Source: CAYZZU01 sp964483105 (lineage in GTDB: Bacteria; CG2-30-53-67). From it: DNA of 64,000 nucleotides. Location: the NCBI GenBank assembly GCA_964483105.1, contig CAYZZU010000003.1:1-64000 (forward strand), read 5' to 3'. The notes below the pieces were generated by a model, which searched no databases, had not been told where the DNA came from, and saw nothing but the letters and a program-made list of their open reading frames with translations. The position numbers and the translations under genes are program-made. Shown one piece after another: positions 14,186-23,260 of this stretch. Position 1 is the first letter of the stretch; every line of letters begins with the position of its first letter.

Positions 14186-16972
14186 ATGCTACTTTCAAGA
14201 CGGGATTTTTTAAAAGCCGCGGCTGCTGCGTCGGCAGCGGGCGCGGTGGGGATGGGTATTCCTCATGAAATTCAGGCGGCGGTTCGAACCGCTGAAACGG
14301 GTTGGCGATGGGACAAGGCGGTCTGTCGTTTCTGCGGAACGGGATGTGGAATCATGGTCGCCACCCGGAATGACCGTATTGTGGCGGTGAAGGGGGATCC
14401 CGAGGCCCCGGTCAATCGCGGGCTCAACTGTATCAAGGGATATTTCAATGCCAAGATCATGTACGGACAGGACCGGTTGACGCGGCCGTTGCTTCGGGTA
14501 AACCGGAAAGGGGAATTCGATAAAAAGGGAAAGTTCCGCCCGGTTTCCTGGAAGCGGGCCTTCGACGAGATGGAAAGGCAATTCAGGCGTGCCTATAACA
14601 CCCTGGGGCCGACCGGGATCGGCGTCTTCGGATCGGGGCAGTACACGATTCAGGAGGGGTATGCCATCAGCAAGCTCATGAAAGCCGGTTTCAGGAGCAA
14701 CAATATCGATCCGAACGCGCGTCATTGCATGGCCTCGGCGGTGGCCGGATTCATCCAGACCTTCGGGATTGATGAGCCCGCGGGGAACTATGATGATATT
14801 GAATTCACCGACACGATTGTTACGTGGGGCGCCAACATGGCGGAGATGCATCCCATCCTGTGGTCACGCGTGACCGACCGGAAATTGAGCCGTCCGGACC
14901 GCGTGAAGGTCGTGAATCTGAGTACTTTTACGCAGCGGTGCTCGGATCTGGCCGATATCGAGATCCTCTTCAAACCCAACACGGACCTGGCCATCTGGAA
15001 TTACATCGCCCACGAGATCGTCTATCATCATCCGGAGTCGATCGACCGGGATTTTGTAGACCGTTACATGGTTTTCGCCACCGGTTTCCCGGATATCGGT
15101 TACGGGATGCGGGAAAATATTCATTACCCGAAGTATCGGGAATCCGAACTGGATACCACCGCAAAACAACGATTTAAGAAACTGACGGCGGATGAGGCCG
15201 AAGGACTGAAGTTCCTGGGCGTCAAGCCGAAGGACGTGATGAAGATGAAACATTCCCGGAAGGCCGGGGCGCATTGGAGGATCTCCTTCGAGGAGTTCAA
15301 GAAAGGTCTGGCCCCCTATACCCTGGAGTACACGGCGCGGGTGGCCAGGGGCAATCCCGATGAGCCTTTAAAGGTCTTTCAGAAAAAGCTTCAGACCCTG
15401 GCGGATCTTTATCTGGAGAAGAACCGGAAGGTGGTCAGCTTCTGGACCATGGGGATGAACCAGCACACCCGGGGGACCTGGGTGAACGAACAGGCCTACA
15501 TGGTGCATTTCCTTCTGGGAAAGCAGGCGCAGCCGGGAAACGGCGCATTCAGCCTGACCGGACAGCCCTCGGCATGCGGCACGGCAAGGGAGGTCGGGAC
15601 CTTTGCGCATCGTCTCCCGGCGGACATGGTCGTGAAAAACCCTGAACACCGGAAAAGGGCGGAAGCGATCTGGAAGCTGCCCCCGGGAACCATCAACCCC
15701 CGGGTGGGCAGTCACTTCGTCAAAATGATGCGTGATCTGGAGGATGGAAAGATCCGCTTCGCCTGGACTCATGTCTGCAACCCCTGGCAGGATGCCGCGA
15801 ACGCCAATCACTGGATCAAGGCCGCGCGGAACATGGACAATTTCCTCGTGGTTTCGGATGTCTATCCCGGGATTTCCGCGAAGGTCTCCGACCTGATTCT
15901 GCCGAGTGCGATGATCTTCGAAAAGTGGGGCGCCTACGGAAACGCGGAGCGGCGCACGCAGCACTGGAGGCAGCAGGTGACTCCCGTAGGGGAGGCCATG
16001 CCGGATCTCTGGCAGTACACGGAATTCGCAAAGAGGTTCCGGCTGAAAGAGGTCTGGAAGGAGTGGAAGATCGATGAGGGGTTGACCCTTCCGGATGTGC
16101 TGAATGAGGCGAAAAAGATGGGGTATCGACCCGACGATACTCTCTTTGATGTTCTCTTCGCCAATTCCGAGGCCAGGGGTTATTCCTGGCCCGATCCGAT
16201 CGGAAAAGGCTTCCGGAACACCGAGGCCGAAGGGGACAAGCGGAACGTCATCGGAGTCGATGGCAAACCGGTCCGGGGGTATGGATTTTTCCTGCAGAAG
16301 TACCTCTGGGAGGAATACCGGAAATTCGGCGCCGGACAGGGTCACGATCTGGCGGATTTTGATACTTACCATAAGGTGCGGGGACTCCGGTGGCCCGTCG
16401 TGAACGGGCGGGAGACCCCATGGCGGTTCAACGCGAAGTATGATCCCTATGCACGCGCGGCCGGATCCGGAGATTTTGCTTTTTACGGACCCGCCTTGAA
16501 GAAACTGCCGAAAGGGGATCTGCTCGGCCCCAGGACCCGCGAAAAGTTCAGCTTGAAAAACAAGGCCAAGATCTTCTTCCGGCCCTACATGGAACCCCCG
16601 GAAGTTCCGGATGACGCCTATCCGTTCTGGCTCTGCACCGGGCGTGTGCTGGAGCACTGGCACTCCGGCACGATGACCATGCGGGTCCCGGAGCTTTACA
16701 GAGCGGTCCCCAAGGCGCTCTGCTATATGCATCCGGAGGATGGACGGAAATTAGGAGTCCGGGAAGGAGAGATGGTCTGGGTGGAAAGTCGACGGGGAAA
16801 GGTCAAGGCCCGTGTGAAAACGCGTGGCCGGAACCGCCCGCCCAAGGGGCTTGTCTTTGTCCCCTGGTTCGATGAACGGGTCTATATCAACAAGGTCACA
16901 CTCGATGCGACCTGTCCGATTTCCAAGCAGACCGATTACAAGAAGTGTGCCGTCAGGATTTATAAGGCGTAA
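14186..16972 (+). CDS. Periplasmic nitrate reductase catalytic subunit NapA
   Basis: A 928-residue molybdoenzyme reducing nitrate to nitrite in the periplasm. The start at 14186 has GGAGG five bases upstream. The N-terminus is a twin-arginine signal (SRRDFLK, residues 4-10). The [4Fe-4S] ligands are Cys47, Cys50, Cys54 and Cys82 in CRFCGTGC...NCIKGYF. Cys181 in NARHCMASAV sits where Nap enzymes have the molybdenum-ligand cysteine. The C-terminal molybdopterin-dinucleotide-binding part has GRVLEHWHSGTMT. At about 930 residues it matches the long epsilonproteobacterial-type NapA better than the roughly 830-residue enterobacterial form. The downstream napG, napH, napB and napD homologs confirm the assignment. 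It needs bis-MGD, and Mo-cofactor genes lie 9 kb downstream. Confidence 0.95.
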   Translation: MLLSRRDFLKAAAAASAAGAVGMGIPHEIQAAVRTAETGWRWDKAVCRFCGTGCGIMVATRNDRIVAVKGDPEAPVNRGLNCIKGYFNAKIMYGQDRLTRPLLRVNRKGEFDKKGKFRPVSWKRAFDEMERQFRRAYNTLGPTGIGVFGSGQYTIQEGYAISKLMKAGFRSNNIDPNARHCMASAVAGFIQTFGIDEPAGNYDDIEFTDTIVTWGANMAEMHPILWSRVTDRKLSRPDRVKVVNLSTFTQRCSDLADIEILFKPNTDLAIWNYIAHEIVYHHPESIDRDFVDRYMVFATGFPDIGYGMRENIHYPKYRESELDTTAKQRFKKLTADEAEGLKFLGVKPKDVMKMKHSRKAGAHWRISFEEFKKGLAPYTLEYTARVARGNPDEPLKVFQKKLQTLADLYLEKNRKVVSFWTMGMNQHTRGTWVNEQAYMVHFLLGKQAQPGNGAFSLTGQPSACGTAREVGTFAHRLPADMVVKNPEHRKRAEAIWKLPPGTINPRVGSHFVKMMRDLEDGKIRFAWTHVCNPWQDAANANHWIKAARNMDNFLVVSDVYPGISAKVSDLILPSAMIFEKWGAYGNAERRTQHWRQQVTPVGEAMPDLWQYTEFAKRFRLKEVWKEWKIDEGLTLPDVLNEAKKMGYRPDDTLFDVLFANSEARGYSWPDPIGKGFRNTEAEGDKRNVIGVDGKPVRGYGFFLQKYLWEEYRKFGAGQGHDLADFDTYHKVRGLRWPVVNGRETPWRFNAKYDPYARAAGSGDFAFYGPALKKLPKGDLLGPRTREKFSLKNKAKIFFRPYMEPPEVPDDAYPFWLCTGRVLEHWHSGTMTMRVPELYRAVPKALCYMHPEDGRKLGVREGEMVWVESRRGKVKARVKTRGRNRPPKGLVFVPWFDERVYINKVTLDATCPISKQTDYKKCAVRIYKA

Positions 16973-17022
16973 GGCGTGTGCGGCGGCTTCGGACGGTTTC
17001 GACCGCCGACAGGAGGTTCAGG

Positions 17023-17838
17023 ATGTCTGAGACGAAAGAGAACCCGGTTCATTCCAGAAGAAAATTTCTGGTCCAGATGGTCCGGTCCTTGGGGATGGCC
17101 GGGATCGGCGGGACGGTATGGAGCGCGTATGTGGAAGAGAACAAGGCGGATCCGCTGGTTCTCCGTCCTCCGGGCGCCCCGCCGGAGGAGGACTTTCTGA
17201 AGCAATGTATCAAATGCGGGAAATGTGTTGAAGCGTGCCCCTACGATACACTGAGACTGGCCGCCCCCGGGGATCGGAAGCCTCTGGGTACCCCGTATTT
17301 TATTCCCAGGGAGGTTCCCTGCCGGATGTGTACCGACATTCCTTGTGTTCCGGTCTGCCCCACCGGTGCGCTGGATCTTGACCGGGTTTCAGAGAGCCGG
17401 GACAACGTGAAGATTCCGGATATCGCCCGGGCCAGGATGGGGGTCGCGATCCTGGATGAATCTTCCTGCCTCGCCTTCTGGGGGATTCAGTGCGACGCGT
17501 GTTACCGGGCCTGTCCTTTGATGGATCGGGCCCTCACCATTGATTACCTGCGGAATGCGAGAACCGGGAAGCACGCCCTTCTCAGACCGAAGGTGCACCC
17601 TGAACACTGTACGGGGTGCGGAGTGTGTGAACATGTCTGTATCACCGAGAAGGCGGCGATCCGGATTTTTCCGAGGGACCGGGTGCTGGGGAAAGCCGGT
17701 CCGCGGTATATCAAGGGGTGGGACAAACGGGATGAACGACGTCTGTTGAATGCCCCGGATCGATTGACCACCCGGACGGAGAGGAGTCGTCGCAAATCTC
17801 AGGATTATCTGAATGATGAGGAAATCCTGTATGAGTAG
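17023..17838 (+). CDS. Ferredoxin-type protein NapG
   Basis: A 271-residue periplasmic-side iron-sulfur protein passing electrons from NapH towards NapAB. A twin-arginine signal (SRRKFLVQ) starts near residue 11. Four cysteine clusters follow: CIKCGKCVEACP, CRMCTDIPCVPVCP, CDACYRACP and CTGCGVCEHVC, consistent with up to four [4Fe-4S] centres. The ATG at 17023 has AGGAGG six bases upstream; an upstream GTG at 16978 lacks a ribosome site. It lies 50 bases after napA and overlaps napH by eight bases (ATGAGTAG), indicating translational coupling. Confidence 0.93.
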   Translation: MSETKENPVHSRRKFLVQMVRSLGMAGIGGTVWSAYVEENKADPLVLRPPGAPPEEDFLKQCIKCGKCVEACPYDTLRLAAPGDRKPLGTPYFIPREVPCRMCTDIPCVPVCPTGALDLDRVSESRDNVKIPDIARARMGVAILDESSCLAFWGIQCDACYRACPLMDRALTIDYLRNARTGKHALLRPKVHPEHCTGCGVCEHVCITEKAAIRIFPRDRVLGKAGPRYIKGWDKRDERRLLNAPDRLTTRTERSRRKSQDYLNDEEILYE

Positions 17839-18658
17839 ATTTTTCTTTTCATACCGGTTTCTGATCGCGAGGAGAATCACCCAGGTCACCCTTCTTTTCC
17901 TCCTGATCGGGGCCAACCTCTGGGGGTGGAAGATCATCACCGGCGACCTGACCTTTTCGGAACTCTTTGAGAAGATCCCGCTGACCGATCCCTTCGCCCT
18001 GCTCCAGCTTTTCGCGGCCGGCGCTTCCGTGAAAGGAACCGCCGTTGCGGGTGCGCTGATCGTCTCTCTTTTTTATCTGTTTTTGGGAGGAAGAAGTTTC
18101 TGTGGCTGGATCTGCCCGGTGAACCTGGTCACGGACGCCGCGGGAGGAATCAGACGGAGGTTGAAGACGGATCTTGAGGACGAGGACGGGTTCGTCCGGT
18201 TGAGCCGGAATGTCCGTTACTGGATGATCGGGATCTCCCTCATTCTTTCAGCTCTCCTGGGGGTTGCGGCCTTTGAGTTTCTCAGTCCCATTTCCATGCT
18301 GCACCGCGGACTGATCTTCGGACTCGGTTTCGGGTGGACGGCCGTTGGGATGATTTTTCTTTTCGATCTCCTGGTCGTACGGAACGGCTGGTGCGGACAT
18401 CTCTGTCCCCTGGGAGGATTTTACACGCTGATCGGTCGCGGCAGCCTGATTCGGATCCGGCACGAGGTGGATCGTTGTTCCCGCTGTAACCGATGTATCG
18501 CGGTCTGTCCGGAAAGAGAGGTTTTGAGCGAGATCGGGAAACGGAGTCGCCCCATTTCCAGAGGGGAATGCGTGCTCTGCGGACGGTGTGTGGAAGTCTG
18601 TGAAGAAAACGCTCTTCATTTCGGAATCCGGAAGATCTTGAAGAGGAGGAGAACATGA
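17831..18658 (+). CDS. Quinol dehydrogenase membrane component NapH
   Basis: A 275-residue membrane protein thought to oxidise menaquinol and pass electrons to NapG. Hydrophobic segments are visible near residues 14-30, 55-85, 130-150 and 165-190. The family motifs CGWICP (SFCGWICPVNLVTDA) and CGHLCPLGGFY are both present. Two ferredoxin-type cysteine motifs near the C-terminus, CSRCNRCIAVCP and CVLCGRCVEVC, face the cytoplasm in known homologs. The ATG at 17831 has GAGGA eight bases upstream and overlaps the napG stop. The 3' end overlaps napB in ATGA. Confidence 0.93.
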   Translation: MSRFFFSYRFLIARRITQVTLLFLLIGANLWGWKIITGDLTFSELFEKIPLTDPFALLQLFAAGASVKGTAVAGALIVSLFYLFLGGRSFCGWICPVNLVTDAAGGIRRRLKTDLEDEDGFVRLSRNVRYWMIGISLILSALLGVAAFEFLSPISMLHRGLIFGLGFGWTAVGMIFLFDLLVVRNGWCGHLCPLGGFYTLIGRGSLIRIRHEVDRCSRCNRCIAVCPEREVLSEIGKRSRPISRGECVLCGRCVEVCEENALHFGIRKILKRRRT

Positions 18659-19206
18659 ACAGGTATGCACGATATGGGACGGGGATATTCTCAGCTTGCG
18701 TGGTCGTTCTATTTTGCTTCACTGCGGTACGTGCCGCGTCTCAACCCGATGCCGCGAAAGGCGGTGAGAAGATGGGGTATCGACACGCTCCCCTCATGGA
18801 CGATGCCGGAACACGAGTACCCGCTGTCCGCTATCCTTCCAATGTGCCGGGGACCAGTCGAAGAATCGAGCGTTCCTTCGAAAATGCCCCGCCTTTGATC
18901 CCTCATGACATTGCGGACATGCTGCCGATCAAGAGAGGAGAAAATCTCTGCGTTTCCTGCCACATGCCGGACGTGGCGGCCGGGATGGGAGCAACACCCG
19001 TTCCCCGTTCGCACCTGACGGACTTGAGAACCGGGAAGAATCTGGGCGGAAAACTTTATCCGGGGCGATATTATTGCACCCAGTGTCATGTTCCGCAGGC
19101 GAAACTGCAACCTCTCGTCCAAAACGGTTTTCAGCGCGAATTCAGAAAAAAGGAGAGCAGCTACAACTCCAACCTGATGGAGAATCTGAACGAGGGGGTT
19201 CGTTAA
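18655..19206 (+). CDS. Diheme cytochrome c NapB
   Basis: A 183-residue exported diheme cytochrome, the electron-transfer subunit of NapAB. An N-terminal signal peptide ends near VRAASQ. CVSCH (99-103) and CTQCH (141-145) are the two covalent heme sites. The family-typical segment with RSFENAPPLIPHD precedes the first heme. It overlaps napH by four bases (ATGA), with GGAGGAG just upstream. The length fits NapB. Confidence 0.92.
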   Translation: MNRYARYGTGIFSACVVVLFCFTAVRAASQPDAAKGGEKMGYRHAPLMDDAGTRVPAVRYPSNVPGTSRRIERSFENAPPLIPHDIADMLPIKRGENLCVSCHMPDVAAGMGATPVPRSHLTDLRTGKNLGGKLYPGRYYCTQCHVPQAKLQPLVQNGFQREFRKKESSYNSNLMENLNEGVR

Positions 19207-19284
19207 GCTGAATGGGCGCGGGCGGTCTGGCGCAGAGATCCCCGGGAAAAGCATCGGTTCTGGGCGGAACGAGCGGAGGATGAA

Positions 19285-19638
19285 ATGAATGTGTCCGGTA
19301 TCATCATCCAGACGGAGAAGGAGTGGATGGACGAAGTGATTGCAACCCTGCGGAGGGGTTCATTGTGTGATGTCTTTTTTCACGATTCCATGGGGCGGAT
19401 CATCGTGACCGTGGAAGGAGAGGGGACCGAAGAGGAGATCCACAAGGTACGGCAACTGGAGAAAATCCCGCACGTAATCTCCGCAGAGCTGGCCTATGCG
19501 TACAGTGAGGAAGAACTGGACCGGGCCAGGGGACGATTTGAAAAGAGAGGAGGTGACGTACCGGACGTCCTGAAGGATGATAGCGTTCGTGCGGAAGAGA
19601 TCGTCTATCATGGCGACCTGAAAAAGAGGATATCCTGA
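19285..19638 (+). CDS. NapD-like chaperone
   Basis: A 117-residue small protein beginning MNVSGIIIQTEKEW and containing GRIIVTVEGE and LEKIPHVISAELAYAY, the ferredoxin-like beta-alpha-beta pattern of NapD. NapD binds the NapA twin-arginine signal and prevents premature export before cofactor loading. This copy has a charged C-terminal extension of about 25 residues beyond the usual length. It lies between napB and the octaheme gene, 78 bases after napB. The position inside the nap cluster strongly supports the call. Confidence 0.85.
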   Translation: MNVSGIIIQTEKEWMDEVIATLRRGSLCDVFFHDSMGRIIVTVEGEGTEEEIHKVRQLEKIPHVISAELAYAYSEEELDRARGRFEKRGGDVPDVLKDDSVRAEEIVYHGDLKKRIS

Positions 19639-19667
19639 TTATGAATGGATTGCATGAGGAGGGGGAC

Positions 19668-21110
19668 ATGAAAAAGTATGGACGTATTTTGTCATCGGGG
19701 ATCATTCTTGCGCTGCTGTGGCTCTCCGCGGGAAGTGCTCAAAGCGCTCAACCGGTTTTCTATCCACATCTGTCCAAGGAGAGCCGGGCCTGTGTGGAGT
19801 GTCACAAGGATTCCACCCCCGGGCTTTATCAGCAGTGGGGGAACGGCAAACACTTTCGCGGGAACGTCGGATGTTATGAGTGCCATGGCGCACAGACCAC
19901 GGACCGTGACGCGCTCAAGCATTATAATTTCAGGATTCATGTGATCGTGACACCCAAGAACTGCGGTCGGTGCCATGCCACGGAGTACACCCAGTTCGAG
20001 AACAGTCATCATGCCAAGGCCGCCGAGATCCTCGGATCCCTGGACAATGAACTGGCCGAGGTGGTGGAGGGGAACAAGGATTTTCAGGGAAGATCCGCAC
20101 TGCTCGTCAACGGCTGCAAACAGTGTCACGGATCGATTGTCAAGATCAAGAATGGGCAACCGACCACGGATACCTGGCCCAACGACGGGATCGGGCGAAT
20201 CAACATCGACGGATCACGCGGTTCCTGCACGGCCTGTCACTTCCGGCACACCTTTTCCGTCGCCCAGGCCCGGCAGCCCGAGACCTGCGGCCGGTGTCAT
20301 CTCGGACCGGACCACCCCCAGAAAGAGATCTATGAGGAGAGCCGGCACGGTATCGCGTATTTCGACAACAAGAAGAAGATGAACTTGGAAAGCGCAAAAT
20401 GGGTGGCCGGGGAAGACTACTCCGCTGCTCCTACATGCGCGACCTGTCACATGAGCGCCACGCTGACGCAACCCGCCACCCATGACATCGGGGACCGGAT
20501 CAGTTGGAACAACCGCCCGCCGGTATCCGTCAGGCCGGAAATTCCGGACAAAAAACTCGGGCTGAAAGACATTCTCCCATGGAAGACCCGCCGGAAGAAC
20601 ATGAAGGAGGTGTGCGGGGTCTGCCACTCGTCCGATTATGTGGATGGTTTTTATGAGCAGTATGACGGTCTTGTGAAATTGTATAACGAAAAATTCGGAG
20701 AGCCGGGTGTCCGGATTATGAAGATGCTGAAGGGCGGCGGTCTGATCACGAAGCAGCCGTTCGATGAAAAGATCGAGTGGGACTGGTTCGAGATCTGGCA
20801 CCACCAGGGACGCCGGGCCAGAATGGGCGCCTCCATGATGGGACCGGACTACACACACTGGCATGGCTTGTATGAAGTCGCAAAGGCCTGGTATATGGAT
20901 TTTATCCCGGAGGTCAAGGAACGGATCGCGAAGGGGAGGAGTGAAGGCGGGAAGAAGGCCGCCGCCGCGAAGAAGCTTGATTCCTACCTGACGAAGGTCT
21001 TGAACAGCGACAACCACCGCTGGTTCATCGGGAAGATGACTTCCTCTGAAAAGGCGGAGAGAGAAAAAGAGCGGCAGTCGTTCAAGAAACGTTACCTGCG
21101 CAAACAGTAA
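19668..21110 (+). CDS. Octaheme cytochrome c, hydroxylamine-oxidoreductase-like (HAO family)
   Basis: A 480-residue exported multiheme cytochrome. The ATG at 19668 has GAGGAGG five bases upstream, and a signal peptide ends near AQSAQ. Exactly eight CxxCH sites are visible, at residues 42, 69, 99, 150, 187, 207, 257 and 316. The C-terminal segment with GPDYTHWHGLYEVAKAWY is characteristic of the HAO family. Next to nap, the closest known parallel is the epsilonproteobacterial-type HAO, proposed to work in the reductive direction (nitrite to hydroxylamine or ammonium) instead of oxidising hydroxylamine. Whether the cross-linking tyrosine of nitrifier HAO is absent cannot be settled without alignment. 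The reductive role is inferred from context. Confidence 0.88.
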   Translation: MKKYGRILSSGIILALLWLSAGSAQSAQPVFYPHLSKESRACVECHKDSTPGLYQQWGNGKHFRGNVGCYECHGAQTTDRDALKHYNFRIHVIVTPKNCGRCHATEYTQFENSHHAKAAEILGSLDNELAEVVEGNKDFQGRSALLVNGCKQCHGSIVKIKNGQPTTDTWPNDGIGRINIDGSRGSCTACHFRHTFSVAQARQPETCGRCHLGPDHPQKEIYEESRHGIAYFDNKKKMNLESAKWVAGEDYSAAPTCATCHMSATLTQPATHDIGDRISWNNRPPVSVRPEIPDKKLGLKDILPWKTRRKNMKEVCGVCHSSDYVDGFYEQYDGLVKLYNEKFGEPGVRIMKMLKGGGLITKQPFDEKIEWDWFEIWHHQGRRARMGASMMGPDYTHWHGLYEVAKAWYMDFIPEVKERIAKGRSEGGKKAAAAKKLDSYLTKVLNSDNHRWFIGKMTSSEKAEREKERQSFKKRYLRKQ

Positions 21111-21123
21111 ACCCTTGGGGCGG

Positions 21124-21148
21124 CCTCCCGGTCGAGTGGACCGGGAGG
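21124..21148 (+). terminator. Hairpin terminator after the nap-hao cluster
   Basis: Ten perfect base pairs, CCTCCCGGTC (21124-21133) against GACCGGGAGG (21139-21148), close a five-base loop (GAGTG). It starts 13 bases after the hao stop codon. Only a short, mixed T-run follows, so termination may be partial and the porin gene could still be co-transcribed. Confidence 0.55.
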
Positions 21149-21292
21149 TTGTTCCGCCCATGTGGTTTTCTGTCGGCTCCGTTTCCGCTGAACCGAGCAT
21201 ATTTTCGCTGTGATCCCGGAATGCCGGATCATACAAGGGATTTTTGTGTTCAAAAACCGATCGGATTCGCCCGATCGGAAAGGAGGTCCATT

Positions 21293-22558
21293 ATGTGTAC
21301 TGCCGGTTTGACTTCTATGATCTCAGGGTTCAGGATGGGTCTGTGGGCTGCGATTATTGTGGTGTTTACCTTTCTCGTCCCGGTTACATTCCCCATCTCT
21401 GCCTCGGGTTCGGTGGATTCACTCGGCTACGCAATCCGAAACGGCAAACCCACGCTCAATCTGCGTTACCGTTTCGAGAGCGTAGACGATGACGCCTTTG
21501 CGGACAAGGGCTACGCATCCACTCTCCGGACCGCCCTCGGTTATACCACCGCACGTTGGCGCGGTGTCGCCGCCCGGATCGAATTCCAGGGGGTCACAAA
21601 CGTCGGCGCGGCCGACAAGCACAACAACAAGGGATCCGGATCCGCCTGGAACGGGGTGAGCGACCGTCCCGTGATCGCCGACCCCAACCAGATTGATTTC
21701 AACCAGGCGTATCTCGACTGGAAGGCGGGGGAAGGGACCCACCTGCTCCTCGGCCGCCAGGAGATTCTCCTCGACAACGTGCGTTTCGTCGGCAACGTGG
21801 GGTGGCGCCAGTTTCACCAGTCGTTTGACGCCGTGAGATTGACCACGACGAGGATACCGGGGACCCGGCTCACCTACGCCTATGTGCTCAACCAGAACCG
21901 GATCTTTGCCGACACCAAGAGAATGAGCAGCCATCTTCTGAACCTCCAACGGGGGTTCGGGAAGGCCGGTTCCCTTTCCGTCTACGGCTATCTCATCGAC
22001 TATGACAAGACAACCGATTCCGGGCTCTCCACTTCGACTTTCGGCGCTCGCTGGCATGGCGGCGTCGGTCTCGCCCCCGGCTGGAAGGGACTCTATGATC
22101 TGGAACTTGCCCATCAGGTCGACGCCGGTGACAACCCCGGCAACGTGGACGCAAACTATGACCGTGCCGTGATCGGAGCGGGGGTCGGTATCTGGACTTT
22201 CAAGGCCGGCTACGAACTGCTTGAAGGCAAACCGGGCGACGGCGCTTTTTCAACCCCGTTCGCGACGTTGCATGCCTGGAACGGGTGGGCCGACAAGTTC
22301 CTGAAGACTCCGGCCGATGGACTTGAGGATCTCACATTCACCGTGAGCGCCAAGGTCTCCTCGTGGAAACTTGTAGGCGTCTACCATAAATTCAGCGCCG
22401 ATACGGGCGGCGCCCATTACGGAGGGGAGATGGATCTCCTTGCCGCCTACACCTCCCCGTGGAAGGAGGTTTTCGCACTGAAGGCCGCCGCCTATAACGC
22501 CGATGAATACTCCACCGATGTGACCAAGCTTTGGGTGTTCTCGACCTGGAAGTTCTGA
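21293..22558 (+). CDS. Outer-membrane porin (alginate-export-like beta-barrel)
   Basis: A 421-residue protein with an N-terminal signal peptide (hydrophobic stretch near 15-32) followed by alternating amphipathic strands typical of a 16-18-stranded barrel. Segments such as LNLRYRFESVDD, QAYLDWKAGEGTHLLLGRQEILLDNVRFVGNVGWRQ and FSTPFATLHAWNGWADKF match the alginate-export/porin family. It ends in Phe (WKF), as outer-membrane barrels usually do. The ATG at 21293 has AAAGGAGGT five bases upstream. The position right after nap-hao suggests uptake of nitrate, nitrite or another small anion, but substrate is unproven and alginate is not implied. Confidence 0.8.
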   Translation: MCTAGLTSMISGFRMGLWAAIIVVFTFLVPVTFPISASGSVDSLGYAIRNGKPTLNLRYRFESVDDDAFADKGYASTLRTALGYTTARWRGVAARIEFQGVTNVGAADKHNNKGSGSAWNGVSDRPVIADPNQIDFNQAYLDWKAGEGTHLLLGRQEILLDNVRFVGNVGWRQFHQSFDAVRLTTTRIPGTRLTYAYVLNQNRIFADTKRMSSHLLNLQRGFGKAGSLSVYGYLIDYDKTTDSGLSTSTFGARWHGGVGLAPGWKGLYDLELAHQVDAGDNPGNVDANYDRAVIGAGVGIWTFKAGYELLEGKPGDGAFSTPFATLHAWNGWADKFLKTPADGLEDLTFTVSAKVSSWKLVGVYHKFSADTGGAHYGGEMDLLAAYTSPWKEVFALKAAAYNADEYSTDVTKLWVFSTWKF

Positions 22559-22582
22559 GTGATTCCGCTCGCAAAAAGGGGG

Positions 22583-22606
22583 CGGCGCAGACCGGACGCC
22601 GTTTTT
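22583..22606 (+). terminator. Rho-independent terminator after the porin gene
   Basis: CGGCG (22583-22587) pairs with CGCCG (22597-22601) across a nine-base loop and is followed directly by TTTTT. An A-run upstream (22573-22577) could extend the stem against the T-run. It lies 25 bases after the porin stop. Confidence 0.6.
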
Positions 22607-22646
22607 ACGAATCGATCCCTTCGGTAAGGGGTGGAAACAGAGTGCC

Positions 22647-23129
22647 ATGAATATCAAATTCGGCCCGGATTTCTATCAGATTTTTGATGATTTTCCGGTT
22701 GATTCATTTAATCAGCAGAAAAGAAAGGTGATGATCCTGGAGGATGAACGTCTCCTTTGCTGGACCCTGGCAGAAACCCTGGTGGATATGGCATGCTCCA
22801 TCGTGTGCGTGGAAAATGGAGAGGAGGCGCTCCGTTTTATCGAAAAAATCAAATTTCATCTGATGATTCTGGATTATGGTCTACCGGGCATGACCGGACT
22901 GGACCTCTTGTCCATTCTCCGGAAGAGAGGGATTCCGCTCCCGGTGATCATGATGACCGCATCGAATGATCCCGGAATCGAAGAACGGGCTGCGAAACTC
23001 GATGCGCTCCGATTCTTGCGGAAACCCTTTGGTCCGCATATCCTGAAGAAAACGGTTCAGGCCTATTTTGCGACCCACCGTAGGAACAGGTCCACCGGAG
23101 ACGCAGGCCGTAATGGAATGTTTGTCTGA
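22647..23129 (+). CDS. Single-domain response regulator
   Basis: A 160-residue protein with one receiver domain (about 27-145). The phospho-acceptor is Asp76 in LMILDYGLPG, the acidic pair is in ILEDE, and the conserved lysine is in FLRKPFG. No output domain follows, and the first 25 residues do not resemble a known motif. It is the first of three consecutive signalling genes downstream of the nap-hao-porin block, so it may share a kinase with the OmpR-type regulator. Its ribosome site is weak. Confidence 0.8.
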   Translation: MNIKFGPDFYQIFDDFPVDSFNQQKRKVMILEDERLLCWTLAETLVDMACSIVCVENGEEALRFIEKIKFHLMILDYGLPGMTGLDLLSILRKRGIPLPVIMMTASNDPGIEERAAKLDALRFLRKPFGPHILKKTVQAYFATHRRNRSTGDAGRNGMFV

Positions 23130-23260
23130 AAGGGGCAATAAGAAACATGCGTGAAAATCTGAGGTATGCTTGCCGATCGTGTGAGATGTGCTATCATGAA
23201 AAATGAGAGAGAATTCGGATGACCGGTTTGTCTTGATTCATCAGCCATGATTTCCGTCCC

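Noticed and set aside
15368..16732. Minus-strand ORF of 454 residues in napA
   Set aside because: It is an antisense shadow of napA with no ribosome site or familiar domain.
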